Below are positions 53,696-63,840 of a DNA stretch of 64,000 bases, in pieces. The stretch lies in contig JALIRH010000004.1 of assembly GCA_023055505.1 (NCBI GenBank), positions 50,597,115-50,661,114 of the forward strand, in the 5' to 3' direction. A program made the position numbers and the translations under genes. The notes beneath the pieces were generated by a model, which had not been told where the DNA came from, did not search any database, and saw nothing but the letters and a program-made list of their open reading frames with translations. This DNA is from Callipepla californica brunnescens (Eukaryota > Chordata > Aves > Galliformes > Odontophoridae). The stretch's first letter is position 1. Each line of letters opens with the position of its first letter.

Positions 53696-55201
53696 CTTGT
53701 CTTTCTCCTGTATCTTCTTATCTTTCTCCTGTCTGGCAGGATCTGACTCCCTGTACTGATCCTTGGTCTCTTGCTTCCCCTGTGGCTCCTATCTCACCCT
53801 TGTAAGAGACATCCCATATCTCCCACAGCTGTTGTTCATCCACTTCTCATTGCACTGGATGCAGGAGCAGTGTTAAGCACATATATGCAGCTCTGCTAAT
53901 TTACTGTCCACCTTGGGGACCTCATGGATTCTGGGTGTTGCCAGGTGGTTTAGCGAGCAAAATAAATATCATCCTTCTTAAAATCTGGCTGATGGCTCTA
54001 TATTAAGCACTATCCCCATGGGGCAAATATTGGATGTACGCTTTAATTCTTTACTGATGTGTTTTCGTTGTGAAAAATATCGCTCAGCTGAGTCATGGGG
54101 AAAAGAAATATGTCTCATCACAGAGTTAGTTTCTCACACTTGGGACTTATGTCATGGACAACGTCATTCCATCAGGACACATTTGCTGTGGACACCATGC
54201 CAGCAAGATGGGGAGTTGCACTTATCCTGTTGTGTGCATGCAGAATAGGTGGGTTTTTTTTTGGCAGTAAATCCAGTGCCAGTGCCTCACTGGAGGATTT
54301 CGTTTCTGTGGTAGGAGGAATCTCATTAACACAAACTTCAGAGGAATCCAGCACTGCCAGCCAGAAGACAAATGCAGCAATGCTGTCGTCATTTATCAAA
54401 TGGAGAATGACCTTTGCTATCCATTAGGATGAAATGAAAAGCTTTGGGCTTTAACTTTGTTAAAATGCACATGGCTGTCTTTTTAGATCTCTCAGTTGGT
54501 GCATTGCTGAGTTTAATCAAATCGTGCATTTTGCTAGTGCTTAAACAGTATTGTTATATAATTCAATCTCCATGTGTTTTCAAGACAGCGGGCAGAAGAA
54601 TTACACCGAAACCAGATGTAAAACTGTCCTGCTGCAGTCAGTGGCTTAGGAGGCAGAAAGGGTTTGGGACCAAGCGGCAGCCTAGTGTTTGTAGGTCATA
54701 TGATTTGAGTTACATTTGGTCAAAATTAGATATGTGTGCCTACAACGGCATGTGAGTAGGTATGTGTGTCCTTGGGAGAGCTCAGCTGAAGGAGGTGAGT
54801 GTATCTCCCTCTGATCCGCTACAAATCTCCCCACGGGAAGAAGGTGTAAGATCCATTTTTCCCCATTTTTCACTCTGAAAGGTGCTGATGCTCTTTCCTC
54901 CTTTCACCAGAAAAATCTTTTCACCAGGATCCTCTTTGCCCACATCAAAGACTCCAACAGTCATCCACCAGATGTCCCTACGTAGGCATCTCATGGATCC
55001 TCACCAGCTCCCTGGCCACCATCCCAACTGCAGTCGTCCCAGTGCTTCCTGCTCTTTTCTGGCCACAGGGAAGCCTACCTCCATCCTGCTGGTAGCGTGG
55101 GCTGATAACCTGGGGTCATCCATGCCCTTATCCCCACAAGGGAGCTGTATCCCTGGATGTGTTGGTGGCCTCTTCTCCCTAGGAAATTGGTTCCTGCCAC
55201 G
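53696..55201. other. Unique sequence with AT-rich stretches
   Basis: A pyrimidine repeat-like stretch at 53696-53735. AT-rich pieces at 53940-54110 (agcaaaataaatatcatcct, tctatattaagcactatccc) and 54430-54600 (ttgctgagtttaatcaaatc, gttatataattcaatctcca) could be regulatory. Frames of about 100 codons have no recognised domain. Confidence 0.35.
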
Positions 55202-55298
55202 CAGAATCACAGAACTGGAGGGGTTGGAAGGGACCTCTGGTGATCATCAAATCCCACCTCCCTGCCAAGGCAGACTCCCTGCTGTAGGTTGGGAGTCC
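55202..55298 (-). mobile_element. CR1 LINE, short 3' fragment, minus strand
   Basis: cagaatcacagaactggagg, ggttggaagggacctctggt, gatcatcaaatcccacctcc, ctgccaaggcagactccctg, ctgtaggttgg. This matches the common avian CR1 end reading ggttggaagggacctctgga in minus orientation. Confidence 0.9.
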
Positions 55299-57355
55299 CA
55301 TTGCTGGCTGATTGAACAGGCTTGGGGCGAGTGAAATGAACCCCCAGGGTCCATGGGTTTATGTGCGTGAGGTCAGGTGAAGTCCATTTGATGTTGCACC
55401 TTATGGGCTTCTCCACGTGTGGAACTGAAAAGTTACGATTGGGTCTACAGTTGGAAAACCTCTTGTGTTCACAGGTTGTAACCCAACCCGTGTTTGCTTC
55501 AGCACAAGTCGGTGTGGCTGCTGAGTGTAAGACTGAAGAAGACCTATTTTTTTTTCCTGCTTGCTGTATCTGCTTATTTACAAACATAAATTAAATCTAG
55601 TTAGAGTATGTGCCTTAAGAGAGGCTTTCATCAAAATAACGACAAGTGGTGCTTTGTGTTCCAGCTCAGCCTGCCGATAAACCAATAATTCCTTTGCATA
55701 TAGACAAGCCCAGAAGCAAACACTGCCTATATATTGTGGCTTTACTGCAAAAAACAAGAAAAGCAGTGACCAGGAGTGATGGAGTCTTGTACATCAGCTG
55801 GGCTCCATCAGCTGTTGTGGCAGCAGTGGGCAATGAGCAGCTGATGCCTCAGTGGAAATCAATTTATTAATGGACAGGTTTCCTCATTCCTGGAGCTAAT
55901 GCATGTATCTGCAGAGGGAGGATCTGAAGCGATTAGCTGAAACTACACCCTTGTTTGTGAGGGGCCTTAAGGAACTGTCTTTGTATCTGAAGTTATGGGA
56001 ACTTCTGTCTGTTGGTGTCATCAACGCTGAAGATGGGTGCAATTTTGGATCTCCATAATATCAAATGCCACTGATGACAGTATATGGGAGGTGGCTTTTA
56101 TTTCTGGGAGCTTGGAATTAGGAAGTTTGGCTCAGTCGGTTACAAATCCCCATGCCAAATTCATGACAAGAGAGGACCATGAGCACCCAGAGGAGGTCCA
56201 GGGCACAGCTTTGGCATCTTGTTCAGTCCTTTTCCACCCCAGGGAAGGGCTCTGCTCTTGGAAACAGAGCTCTGGAGGCTCGAGTGGGGAACAAGTGGCT
56301 AAATATTGACTCCGAGAAAACAAAGATCCCATTTAGATGTAAATGGAAAAAGGTGGGAGGGGGAGTGGTGAAGAAGGAGGAAGGAAACTGAAATACATAA
56401 AATAAGAGTCTACAAGCAGAATTATCTTGTTGCAGAATCCATTTTCCAGACTTCCCTCAGTGAGTTATCGGCAATGCTCCACATACTTGTGCAGCTGAAT
56501 AGCTGCGAGGCACAAGCACATTCTCCAGTAGCAAATAATTCTCTTCCCTGATAAAATCTTCAGCAGGGTTTTGCTGCACAGTGCGAGCGCAGTGGCATGG
56601 GTTTCGCTCTGGCAGAGGGGGCACGCAGTGCACTGATCACAGCCATTCAGCAAAATGCAAGTTTTCCATCTTGTCTCCAAACTGTTTTCCATCTTGTCTC
56701 CAAACTGACCCTACAACAACTCCCAGCTCTGGTGCTGAGCTGTGCCAGGACCACGTCTGTCCTTTCCCATGGCCCAGAAGGGGACCCGGTGCTAACTGGG
56801 ACTATCTGCAGGGCAACTGCAGTCTTACAGATAATTGAATGGATACACTTGTTTGCAGATCTGAGTATGGGTCTCAGTGCTGGGCTGCTTCTGCGTTACA
56901 GAAAGTGAAAGACTGGATTGGGAAAATGTGAACTTAATGATCCTTTTTGGCATGGTACTTTGGTGTGGATTGCTGACAGTTTGACACCTGCAGAACTGTG
57001 TCTGGCAGACCTCTCTGCACCAATGTTGGTGCTTTTACATGATGAGGGCAAGCAACCTAGCAGAGTTTGGGTTGTGGAGTTTGCAACCCATCCAGCTTGC
57101 TTTGGTCAAGCAATTTCCATCCTTCAGGAGAGGCTGCAACAAGCAGGAACAAATCATATCTGAAAGGCAATTACTGCAAGAATCATTCCAGCAAACCAAA
57201 GGAGTGTTTGGGATGTTTCAAATTAGGCTAAAGCCATGTCATGCCCATGGGGTCAGGTTTCTATTTCTCTCCTGTTGGTGTCACAAACTGGCCAAGTGAG
57301 GCACTGTGGGAGAAGGGCAGCTGAGTGCACTCAGCTTTCCTGAGCTCTGATGGGA
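55299..57355. other. Unique sequence, no gene recognised
   Basis: 2 kb without recognisable CR1. It includes the 23-bp tandem duplication at 56662-56707. AT-rich at 55575-55700 and 56385-56420. Several 60-126 codon frames on both strands without motifs. Confidence 0.4.
56662..56707. repeat. Perfect 23-bp tandem duplication
   Basis: Two identical, directly adjacent 23-bp copies (56662-56684 and 56685-56707), each running from ttttccatcttgtctccaaa to ctg. Zero mismatches point to a recent duplication, possibly still polymorphic. Confidence 0.95.
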
Positions 57356-57610
57356 TAGCAAGTTGGATATCAGGAAAGAATTATGCATGGAGAGGGTGAT
57401 TAAGCACTGGGACAGGCTGTCCACATAGATGACTTTAGTGGTTGTTGTCAGTCTTAATAATTCTATGGTGGCCCCTATCCTTGGAGACATTTAGGAGCTC
57501 TGTGGATGTGGCACTTAAGGGTATGCTTTAGAGGTCAACTTGTGATAGGTTGGCAGCTGGACTTGATGATCCAAATGGTCTTTTCCAACCTAAATAGTTC
57601 TGTTTCTATA
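57356..57610 (+). mobile_element. Rearranged CR1 LINE end
   Basis: 57356-57466: aagttggatatcaggaaaga, attatgcatggagagggtga, gatgactttagtggttgttg, aataattctatgg (a shortened end). 57470-57610: ccttggagacatttaggagc, tctgtggatgtggcacttaa, gcagctggacttgatgatcc, aaatggtcttttccaaccta, atagttctgtttctat. Two sense ends in series, so either two insertions or a duplicated end. Confidence 0.85.
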
Positions 57611-57660
57611 ATACATGAAGGAACAAAACCCAAGTGTGTTAAAAAGTCCTGAGTGCATGT

Positions 57661-58215
57661 TAGAATCACAGAATCATTCAGGTTGGAAAAGATCTCCAAG
57701 ATCCCCGAGTCCAACCATCAACCCACCAGCACCGTGCCCGCTCTCCAAGTCCCTCAGTGCCAGTCCTGGAACACCTCCAGGGATGGTGAGCCTACCATGT
57801 CCCTACCATGTTCCAGTGCATCACCACTCATTCAGAGAAGAAACTTTTCCTAATATCCAGTCTGAACCCCACTCTGGCACAGCTTGTGGCCATTATCTCT
57901 TGTCCTATCACTGTTACATGGGAGAGTTGTGGTATGAACTGTCCTCCAGACCCTTCACAGCTCCACTGCTCTTTTCTGGACATGCTCCAGGGTCTTGATG
58001 TCTTTCATGTCGTGGTGTCTTTCTTGTACTGAACACAGCACTTGAGGTGTGGCCTCACCAGTGCAGAGTACAGAGGGACGGTCACCTCCTGGTCCTGCTG
58101 GCTGCACTGTTTCTGATACAAGCCAGGATGTAATTGGCCTCCCATTTTCTTTTTTCTCTATTTGCAGGTGAATTGAAGGTGACTGTAAGGGTCTGACACC
58201 GAGGTGGATGTTCAC
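57661..58215 (-). mobile_element. Long CR1 LINE fragment, minus strand
   Basis: agaatcacagaatcattcag, gttggaaaagatctccaaga, cgagtccaaccatcaaccca, aacacctccagggatggtga, taatatccagtctgaacccc, ggccattatctcttgtccta, ctggacatgctccagggtct, gaacacagcacttgaggtgt, ggcctcaccagtgcagagta, cacctcctggtcctgctggc, gccaggatgtaattggcctc, ggtggatgttcaccccaaga. About 550 bp with small deletions, one of the longest CR1 copies here. Forms a tail-to-tail inverted pair with the copy ending at 57610. Confidence 0.93.
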
Positions 58216-58516
58216 CCCAAGAAATTTAGCAGCTGTACAAGGATGGATGCAGCCAGAAGTGAGAACAACGCGTAGGAGAGCTCAGCCAGGGGGCCCTGCT
58301 CCATCAGGGCTTCCAGTATGTGCTATGAGTTCTCACTTGGGATTTTCCTGCTGGTGAAGGGACCCAGAGCTATGCCTGCAGATTGAATTCCTGGGCCATG
58401 CACCCTTGCTGGGAAGCAGCACATTGGTGGTGAGTGCTTGCAGCTCCAGGACACATCTGCAGAGGATTTGCTTCTTGTGAGCTTCACGGTGGGGGAAAAT
58501 GTGATTTTCCTGTTGT

Positions 58517-58549
58517 GTTTTTTTTCTTCTTTTTTTTTTTTTTTCTTAG
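58517..58549 (+). repeat. Poly-T/pyrimidine tract ending in a splice-acceptor-like AG
   Basis: ttttttttcttct followed by a T run and cttag, then tggaagac. It meets the 3' splice-site pattern (long polypyrimidine tract plus AG), but no exon with recognisable product or a matching donor follows. Confidence 0.7.
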
Positions 58550-58791
58550 TGGAAGACTTTACAGGCTCGGATTTGGAAGCTTTCCCAGTTTTTGCAAATA
58601 AAACTGTGAGCCTGTCTGTGGAGCGTTGGAAGAGGAATCTCAGGAACGTAGGAGCTCTCTGCAGAGCTGCTCTGGAGTTTCTCCCGGTGCTGCCTTTAAA
58701 TGCTCCTCAGGCAATGGCTGTTCTGCACATCTCTGCGTGTTTTAGACAAAGGAACATTGGGATCCAACAGCTGATTTTTAATCAGAATTGG

Positions 58792-58810
58792 CAAAAAAAA
58801 AAAAAAAAAG
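58792..58810. repeat. Poly(A) tract
   Basis: About 18 A followed by gataataatagaaag; no AATAAA at tail spacing upstream. Confidence 0.85.
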
Positions 58811-59532
58811 ATAATAATAGAAAGAATAACATGAGAAAAAAACTGCCCTGCAGTTGCAGAATAAAATGATGGAAACATTAAGATCATATTCTGCACAGCA
58901 AGTGTGGGACAAAAGGAACACCGACAGAGGTCCCATTGCAGTTTGCAAAATACCTCAGTGCATCTTTGTGTCCTGTTTGTGATATCACCATGAACTGGAT
59001 GCAGGGAAGCAGTTTCCTGGCCTTGAGCAAACAGAGATCCCCCTGAGGATGAGATGGAAGGATATGGGGTCTCCCATGCTGTGTGCGCTGAAACGTGCAA
59101 ATCCAGCAGGAGATGTTCCTTTCTTGCCATTTCCCATGTACGGGAAGGATATGGTGACTAATCCCAGAGTTTTACTGAACAAAGCTAATGGGCATTGTGT
59201 TTCCTATTTTGCAGGGCTGCAGGCAGGTCAGGAATGTGGTGAGCCCTGGGAAGGAGAAGTTTTCTTGGGGCTGGAGCCGTGCAATGCCACTGCCGGGATA
59301 ATCCATTTCCTCCAGGCTGCTGCCATGAAGATGTCAAGGATTTGGGTAAAAATAGAAAAGAGAAGAAGGACATCCTGGATGAGGGGGAAGTGGGAAAGCA
59401 ACAAGCAAAGCCCAGCACTGGCCTTTTAGTACCTGAAGGGTACTATAAGTACTGTATCAGTACCTATAAAGGTACCTTACTTTCTGCTGTAAGAAAGAAG
59501 GGGACAGACTCCTTAACAGAGTCTGCTGGGAT

Positions 59533-59800
59533 AGGTCAAGGGGAAATGATTTCAAATGAAAACAGGGAAGATTTAGGCTGGATGTAAGGAAAAAGTGTTT
59601 TACAGTAAGAGTGGTGAGGAGCTGGCACAGGTTGCCCAGAGAGGTGGTGGTGCTCCATCCTTGCAGACAGCTGAGGTCAGCATGGATGGGGCTCTGAGCA
59701 CTGATGGAGCTGTGGGTGTTCTTGCTCATTGCAGGGAGCTTGAACCACACGGCCTTAAGAGTTCCTTCCAACTCAAACTATTTTATGATTCCGTGAAAGA
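59533..59800 (+). mobile_element. CR1 LINE, 3' fragment
   Basis: ataggtcaaggggaaatgat, ttcaaatgaaaacagggaag, atttaggctggatgtaagga, aaaagtgttttacagtaaga, gtggtgaggagctggcacag, gttgcccagagaggtggtgg, ctccatccttgcagacagct, gatggggctctgagcactga, cttaagagttccttccaact, ctattttatgattccgtg. Sense, from the subfamily with a gcccagagaggtggtgg block, distinct from most copies here. Confidence 0.94.
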
Positions 59801-60919
59801 AACCCTGCAGGAAGCAAAAAATCATCTCCCCAGCCCATCTTCATGGGGTTATTCCTGCTTGCCCTTGCCGCTCTGCTATGCACATGGGGACACCACAAGC
59901 TGGGGACCATGGTCCTGAGGCATCTGGGTGAACCCAGAATGGGGATACAGGGATGGAGGTTGCACAATGGCTTTTCTCCACAGTGGATGCTGAAAGATCA
60001 GCTTGGGATAATTGAGCGAAGAAGACTCAGTCTGTCCTCGAACAGCAAATTAAACACAACTTTGTGGGTTTGGTGGTTTGCTGCCAAGTGCCAGCACAGC
60101 TCCATGTTAATAGGTTATGACAGGATTACTCTCCCAGTTTTTGGCAGGAAGGATTTCTTGGGCCTTAATTCTGCTTGTGGCTAATGGAGAAAGCCCAGCT
60201 CCATACTTACCAACCATACCCATCCTCACTGTGCAGCTGCACTTGGGAAAAATCACAAGTTCCAGCGAAGGGACCTCAGTGGTCACAGAGAATACATTAA
60301 AGTGAAAATCTCCAGATCTCACCTGTAAAGTAGTTTCCTGGGAAACCCAGAATCGAGTCCTTTGCCACGCTCACAGCAAATCGAGGCTTTGAGGAGCTGA
60401 TCTGGGGAAAAACTGAGCTGCCAGTGCTCCCAGCTGAAGTTCTGAAGCAGCAGAATTGCTGCAAACAGAACTCATTTCTTTATTTATTTTCCAGAAAGGT
60501 TTTTTCAAAATTTCTCCTGAATTGTCCTCGTTTCGATCGATTACATCAAAATTGGCTGTTTTCTGGGTGGGAAGAAGAACCGAGCTGGCTGTGGGGACTT
60601 TGGAACAGGGTGTGGGCACAACAAAGGCACATGTGTGTGAAAACACTGTAACCTCTAGGAAAAAGGAGGACAGCCTTGAATTTTTATAAGGAGGGCAGCA
60701 CAGCCACCGCTTTGTGCTTCCCACGAGCGGGCTGACAATGTTCCCTCTCACTGCTGCAAACTTGCAAAGAGGAGGAGTAGGAGTGAAAAAAATGCACAGC
60801 CTTGTCCCCTCCGTCCTGCCCGTGCCAGACGTGTCCTGTGGGTGCAGGGGAGGTGATGAGGTGGCTGTGGTGGAGGTGACACTCAGAGCAAACTGTGGTG
60901 CACTGTGGGTGCATCGGAA
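59801..60919. other. Unique sequence, no supported gene
   Basis: A 186-codon minus frame (60371-60931) is open but S/T/P- and C-rich, with both plus frames open through part of the same DNA. No motif recognised. 60470-60560 is T-rich with a tcgatcga palindrome-like step near 60534. Confidence 0.35.
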
Positions 60920-61345
60920 CCATAGAATCACAGAATGGTTTGGTTTGGAAAGGACCTCAGAGCACCCCCAGTGCCATGAGTTGGCTGCCCCTCACCAGAT
61001 CAGGCTGCCCAAGGCTTCACCCAGCCTGGCTTTGGGTGCTTCTAGGGGTAGAGCATCTTGTTCCAGTCTGTACACATGGCTGGGATTGCCCTGACCCAAG
61101 TGTAGCACCTTGCACTTGGCCTTGTTGAACCTCATAAGGTCCTGTGGGCCCATTTTTAGAGCCCGTCCCTCTGGGTGGCATCCCTTTCCTTCTGCTGTAC
61201 CAACTGCACCGCTCAGTTTGGAGCTGTCTGCAAACTTGCTGAGGGTGCACTCAGTCCCACTGCCCATGTAATTGATAAAGATGTTGAAGAGCACTGGTCC
61301 AAAGACAGACCTTTGGGAGATAGCACGTGTGACCAGCATCTATCA
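60920..61345 (-). mobile_element. CR1 LINE, 3' fragment including RT-domain end, minus strand
   Basis: accatagaatcacagaatgg, tttggtttggaaaggacctc, ctcaccagatcaggctgccc, cagcctggctttgggtgctt, then a deletion joining directly into coding sequence: aagtgtagcaccttgcactt, ggccttgttgaacctcataa, aaacttgctgagggtgcact, aattgataaagatgttgaag, agcactggtccaaagacaga. Roughly 700-900 bp of the standard element is missing at the joint (inference from the family layout). Confidence 0.95.
60992..61335 (-). pseudogene. Decayed CR1 reverse-transcriptase fragment
   Basis: The minus strand is open for 115 codons and reads as the palm/thumb part of a CR1-clade reverse transcriptase. QRSVFGPVLFNIFIN (family usual QGSVLGPVLFNIFIN) lies near residues 9-23, ECTLSKFADSSKL near 30-42, and FNKAKCKVLHLG near 71-82. 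The catalytic FADD box reads FADS (about 61223-61234), so the second metal-binding Asp is lost. The rest of ORF2, including the endonuclease, is absent. It cannot encode an active enzyme; the openness is residual. Confidence 0.92.
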
Positions 61346-62091
61346 GCGCCAGCACGGATCCCACACGGCTCTGGGGATGCAGAAGCATTTATCTTGACTA
61401 CACAGGGCTCAAAGCATCAGTAAGCAAGCACAGGGAGGAAAGAAGCCCCGAGCCCCCACGATGCTCAGGTCTGCTTTAAAGTTTTCACACGATGCTGAGT
61501 GGGGGCATCTGCACTCGTTCTGTTTGTTCCTTATCTCACCCAAAACACTGCTGCAACCTGGAGGAGCTCCTGCCTGCACGCACACACACACAGAGGCATT
61601 GCAGGGAGGATGCAAGGCGAGCACGCACTGAAATATTTAAATGTAGCATCGTGCTCAGCCAGCGACCTCTGCATAACGAGAACCTCTCGCTGTTTCCAAT
61701 CCTGTGAACTGCCCATGGCTCCTGCCTTTGTTTTGCTGGCTCCAGCCTCCTAACCAGCCCTATTTGTATCCTGAAGTTACTGATGGGCAAAAGGGAAGGC
61801 GTACAGGGCCAGCGAGCAGCTCAGCAAGGCTTTGGCTGCTGCAGATGGGGCAGCCCTGGGTCCAGCTCGCTGCTGGTTCGCACATTGGGCCAGCGAGCCC
61901 AGCGTGGCTTCGCTCCCATCTGTTCCCAACACCACACGGACACACTGCAGGGCTGTCACGTCCTGTTCTTCCTTGGGAAGATGTCAGTGTGTTCCCACCG
62001 ACGGCTCTGTAATGTGCTGGGGAGCAGAGGGTTTTGCAGCTTGCAGGGACGAAAACTGAGTGTGTTTTCCTGAAGGCGTTTTTGGGTGTTT
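61346..62091. other. Unique sequence, no gene recognised
   Basis: Frames open on both strands over 61499-62134 (up to 124 codons) and lacking motifs. A short (ca)n run (cacgcacacacacacagagg, about 61577-61596) is present. CpG content around 61850-61950 is slightly raised. Confidence 0.4.
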
Positions 62092-62366
62092 TGAGGCAGA
62101 ACAGGACAAGAGGTAGTAGATTTAAGTTGCACAAGGGGAAGGTCAGGTTGGATATTAGGAAATATTTCTTCTCCTAAAGAGTGGTCAGGCTCTGGTACAT
62201 GCTGATCAGGGAGTGGTGGGGTCATTGTCCCTGGAGGTGCTCAAGAACCATGGAGATGTGGACTGAGGGACACGGGCAGTGGGCATGGTGGGGGTGGGCT
62301 GGGGTTGGGCTCGAGGATCTTGGAGATCCTTTCCAACCTTAATGGTTCTATGCTTCTATGATTCAA
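62092..62366 (+). mobile_element. CR1 LINE, 3' fragment
   Basis: aggcagaacaggacaagagg, tagtagatttaagttgcaca, aggggaaggtcaggttggat, attaggaaatatttcttctc, gagtggtggggtcattgtcc, ctggaggtgctcaagaacca, ggtgggggtgggctggggtt, gggctcgaggatcttggaga, tcctttccaaccttaatggt, tctatgcttctatgattc. Sense, about 270 bp, well preserved. Confidence 0.95.
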
Positions 62367-62573
62367 CCAGCTGGGCAGGGGCTGTGAGTAGTGCCTGGAG
62401 TAGTCAGACCACATCCTCCCATGGGAGGTGTCCCATCAGCTCCACGGTCCTCACTATCCAAATTTGATACAAGAGCTTTTCCTTTCAGAAAAAAGTGACC
62501 AGATGCTTTATTTTGACTAAAACCATCTGAATCTGGGTGTCCCTTATTCCAGAAGGCAGGTGATGATTTTTAT

Positions 62574-62665
62574 TATAGAATCACAGAATCATTAAGGCCG
62601 GAATCTACGATCCCCTTGTCCAGCCATGAACCCATCACCACCATGCCCACTAAGCCAGCCAAGTA
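62574..62665 (-). mobile_element. CR1 LINE, 3' fragment, minus strand
   Basis: attatagaatcacagaatca, ttaaggccggaatctacgat, ccccttgtccagccatgaac, ccatcaccaccatgcccact. Tail-to-tail with the copy ending at 62366, about 210 bp apart. Confidence 0.9.
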
Positions 62666-62816
62666 GTTGCCTCTTCTTCCTTCCACAACATATTTTTGGT
62701 TGCCTTGGTTGGATGTATGCGATATATATGACCTCAAACACTTCGCATTGAATCCATGTTGATTTTCCTTCTCCGCTCAAAGCTTTTTTTCAATATCTCG
62801 AGTCCCTTAATGATAG

Positions 62817-62837
62817 AAAAAAAAAAAAAAAAAAAAA
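62817..62837. repeat. Poly(A) tract
   Basis: 21 uninterrupted A after aatgatag, followed by gagg. No AATAAA at the expected spacing, so probably not a retroposon tail. Confidence 0.85.
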
Positions 62838-63009
62838 GAGGAAAGTTTTGTGGTCTTTTCAGAGCTTCTTCCACAGTTCTCATACAAGATCTTCTCCAGC
62901 TTAATGTCACTGGCAAACCTCTGCAACTCTGCATACAACTGTGCCTTTTTCCAGGCCTGAAAGGTGAGGAATTCTTCCCCTTCTCTGAAATAACTTTGTT
63001 AAGGGAAGG

Positions 63010-63840
63010 CATTGTCTGCTGAGGTACGAAGCATCTTCATCTCCTAATGATGCCAGTGAAAGCCAGCAGCAATCAGGGGTCTACCCAGAATTGCATTCCT
63101 CAGTCATTACCTTATTGCTGCAAATACAGTTTTGGCCATCCATCTGCTAAAGTGCCCATAATAACGACAACTCAACCGGCGTCTCAGCCGATCCTGACAA
63201 CAGTGATCCTTTCAGCTTACAGAGCTAACGACTTCATAATTGCCCACAGCGTGCAGGCGCGTGGGAGAGGCGAGCATCCATAACCACACAGGCTCCCACG
63301 GCTGGGAGGAAGGCAGCGCTGGGGGGTTGCACTTGCACATCGACCCGACAGGATGTTGCAGGACATTGTTCCTTGTGCTGCATCTTCCTGACATCTGTGC
63401 CCGCCTGTTGTTTGGTTTTGGTGGAGTTGGGCTTGTTTTCATTGCCTTTTTTTTCTCATGCTCGGATGTCAAGGTTTTTGGGGTCTCCAGCCTGTCACCG
63501 AGGTTAGCCATCTCCTGGAGACCTGCCAGGAGCACACGGCAATGTGAACTGCAGCAATGAACAGCAGATCAGGTGCTAGGAGGCAGTTACAAGACTTTAC
63601 TGATGAACGTACTTCGCAGACCAAATGCTGCTTTTAACACACCCAGCTACGACCCAGCCCTCTTTACCCTAACGAGAGGAGAAAACATTAATTGTGAGTT
63701 CTTGCTGCCAAGAAAGCCTGAATTCTGGAGTAGTTATTAACTATAAATTCTACAGTTCTCAGCTAAATGCTGTTTTCCTTTTCCTGCAAGACCATGAGCA
63801 CGTAGCAGCACGATAAAACTACTCAGGGTGAGAGGGCTGT
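63010..63840. promoter_or_regulatory. Candidate regulatory region near window end
   Basis: 63010-63250 is repeat-free with retained CpGs and TAA-type cores: tgcaaatacagttttggcca, aagtgcccataataacgaca, actcaaccggcgtctcagcc, gagctaacgacttcataatt. 63640-63830 is similar (aaaacattaattgtgagttc, tagttattaactataaattc, agcacgataaaactactcag). The stretch between (63280-63560) is GC-richer. The sub-blocks may be separate elements. Function is inferred. Confidence 0.33.

Larger units (their letters stand above)
58216..59532. other. Unique sequence with poly-T and poly-A tracts
   Basis: Contains the tracts at 58517-58549 and 58792-58810. A 143-codon plus frame (58438-58869) spans both and is therefore F- and K-rich at those points; no domain recognised. 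A 126-codon plus frame at 59049-59429 is also unassigned. Confidence 0.35.

Noticed and set aside
58549..58739. Exon following the long polypyrimidine tract and cttag
   Set aside because: The frame continues open but has no family similarity, and its end is the poly(A) tract (poly-Lys). No supporting donor could be chosen objectively.
60371..60931. 186-codon minus-strand frame as a gene
   Set aside because: Low-complexity S/T/P/C composition, overlapping open plus frames, and its start lies at the edge of a CR1 copy.
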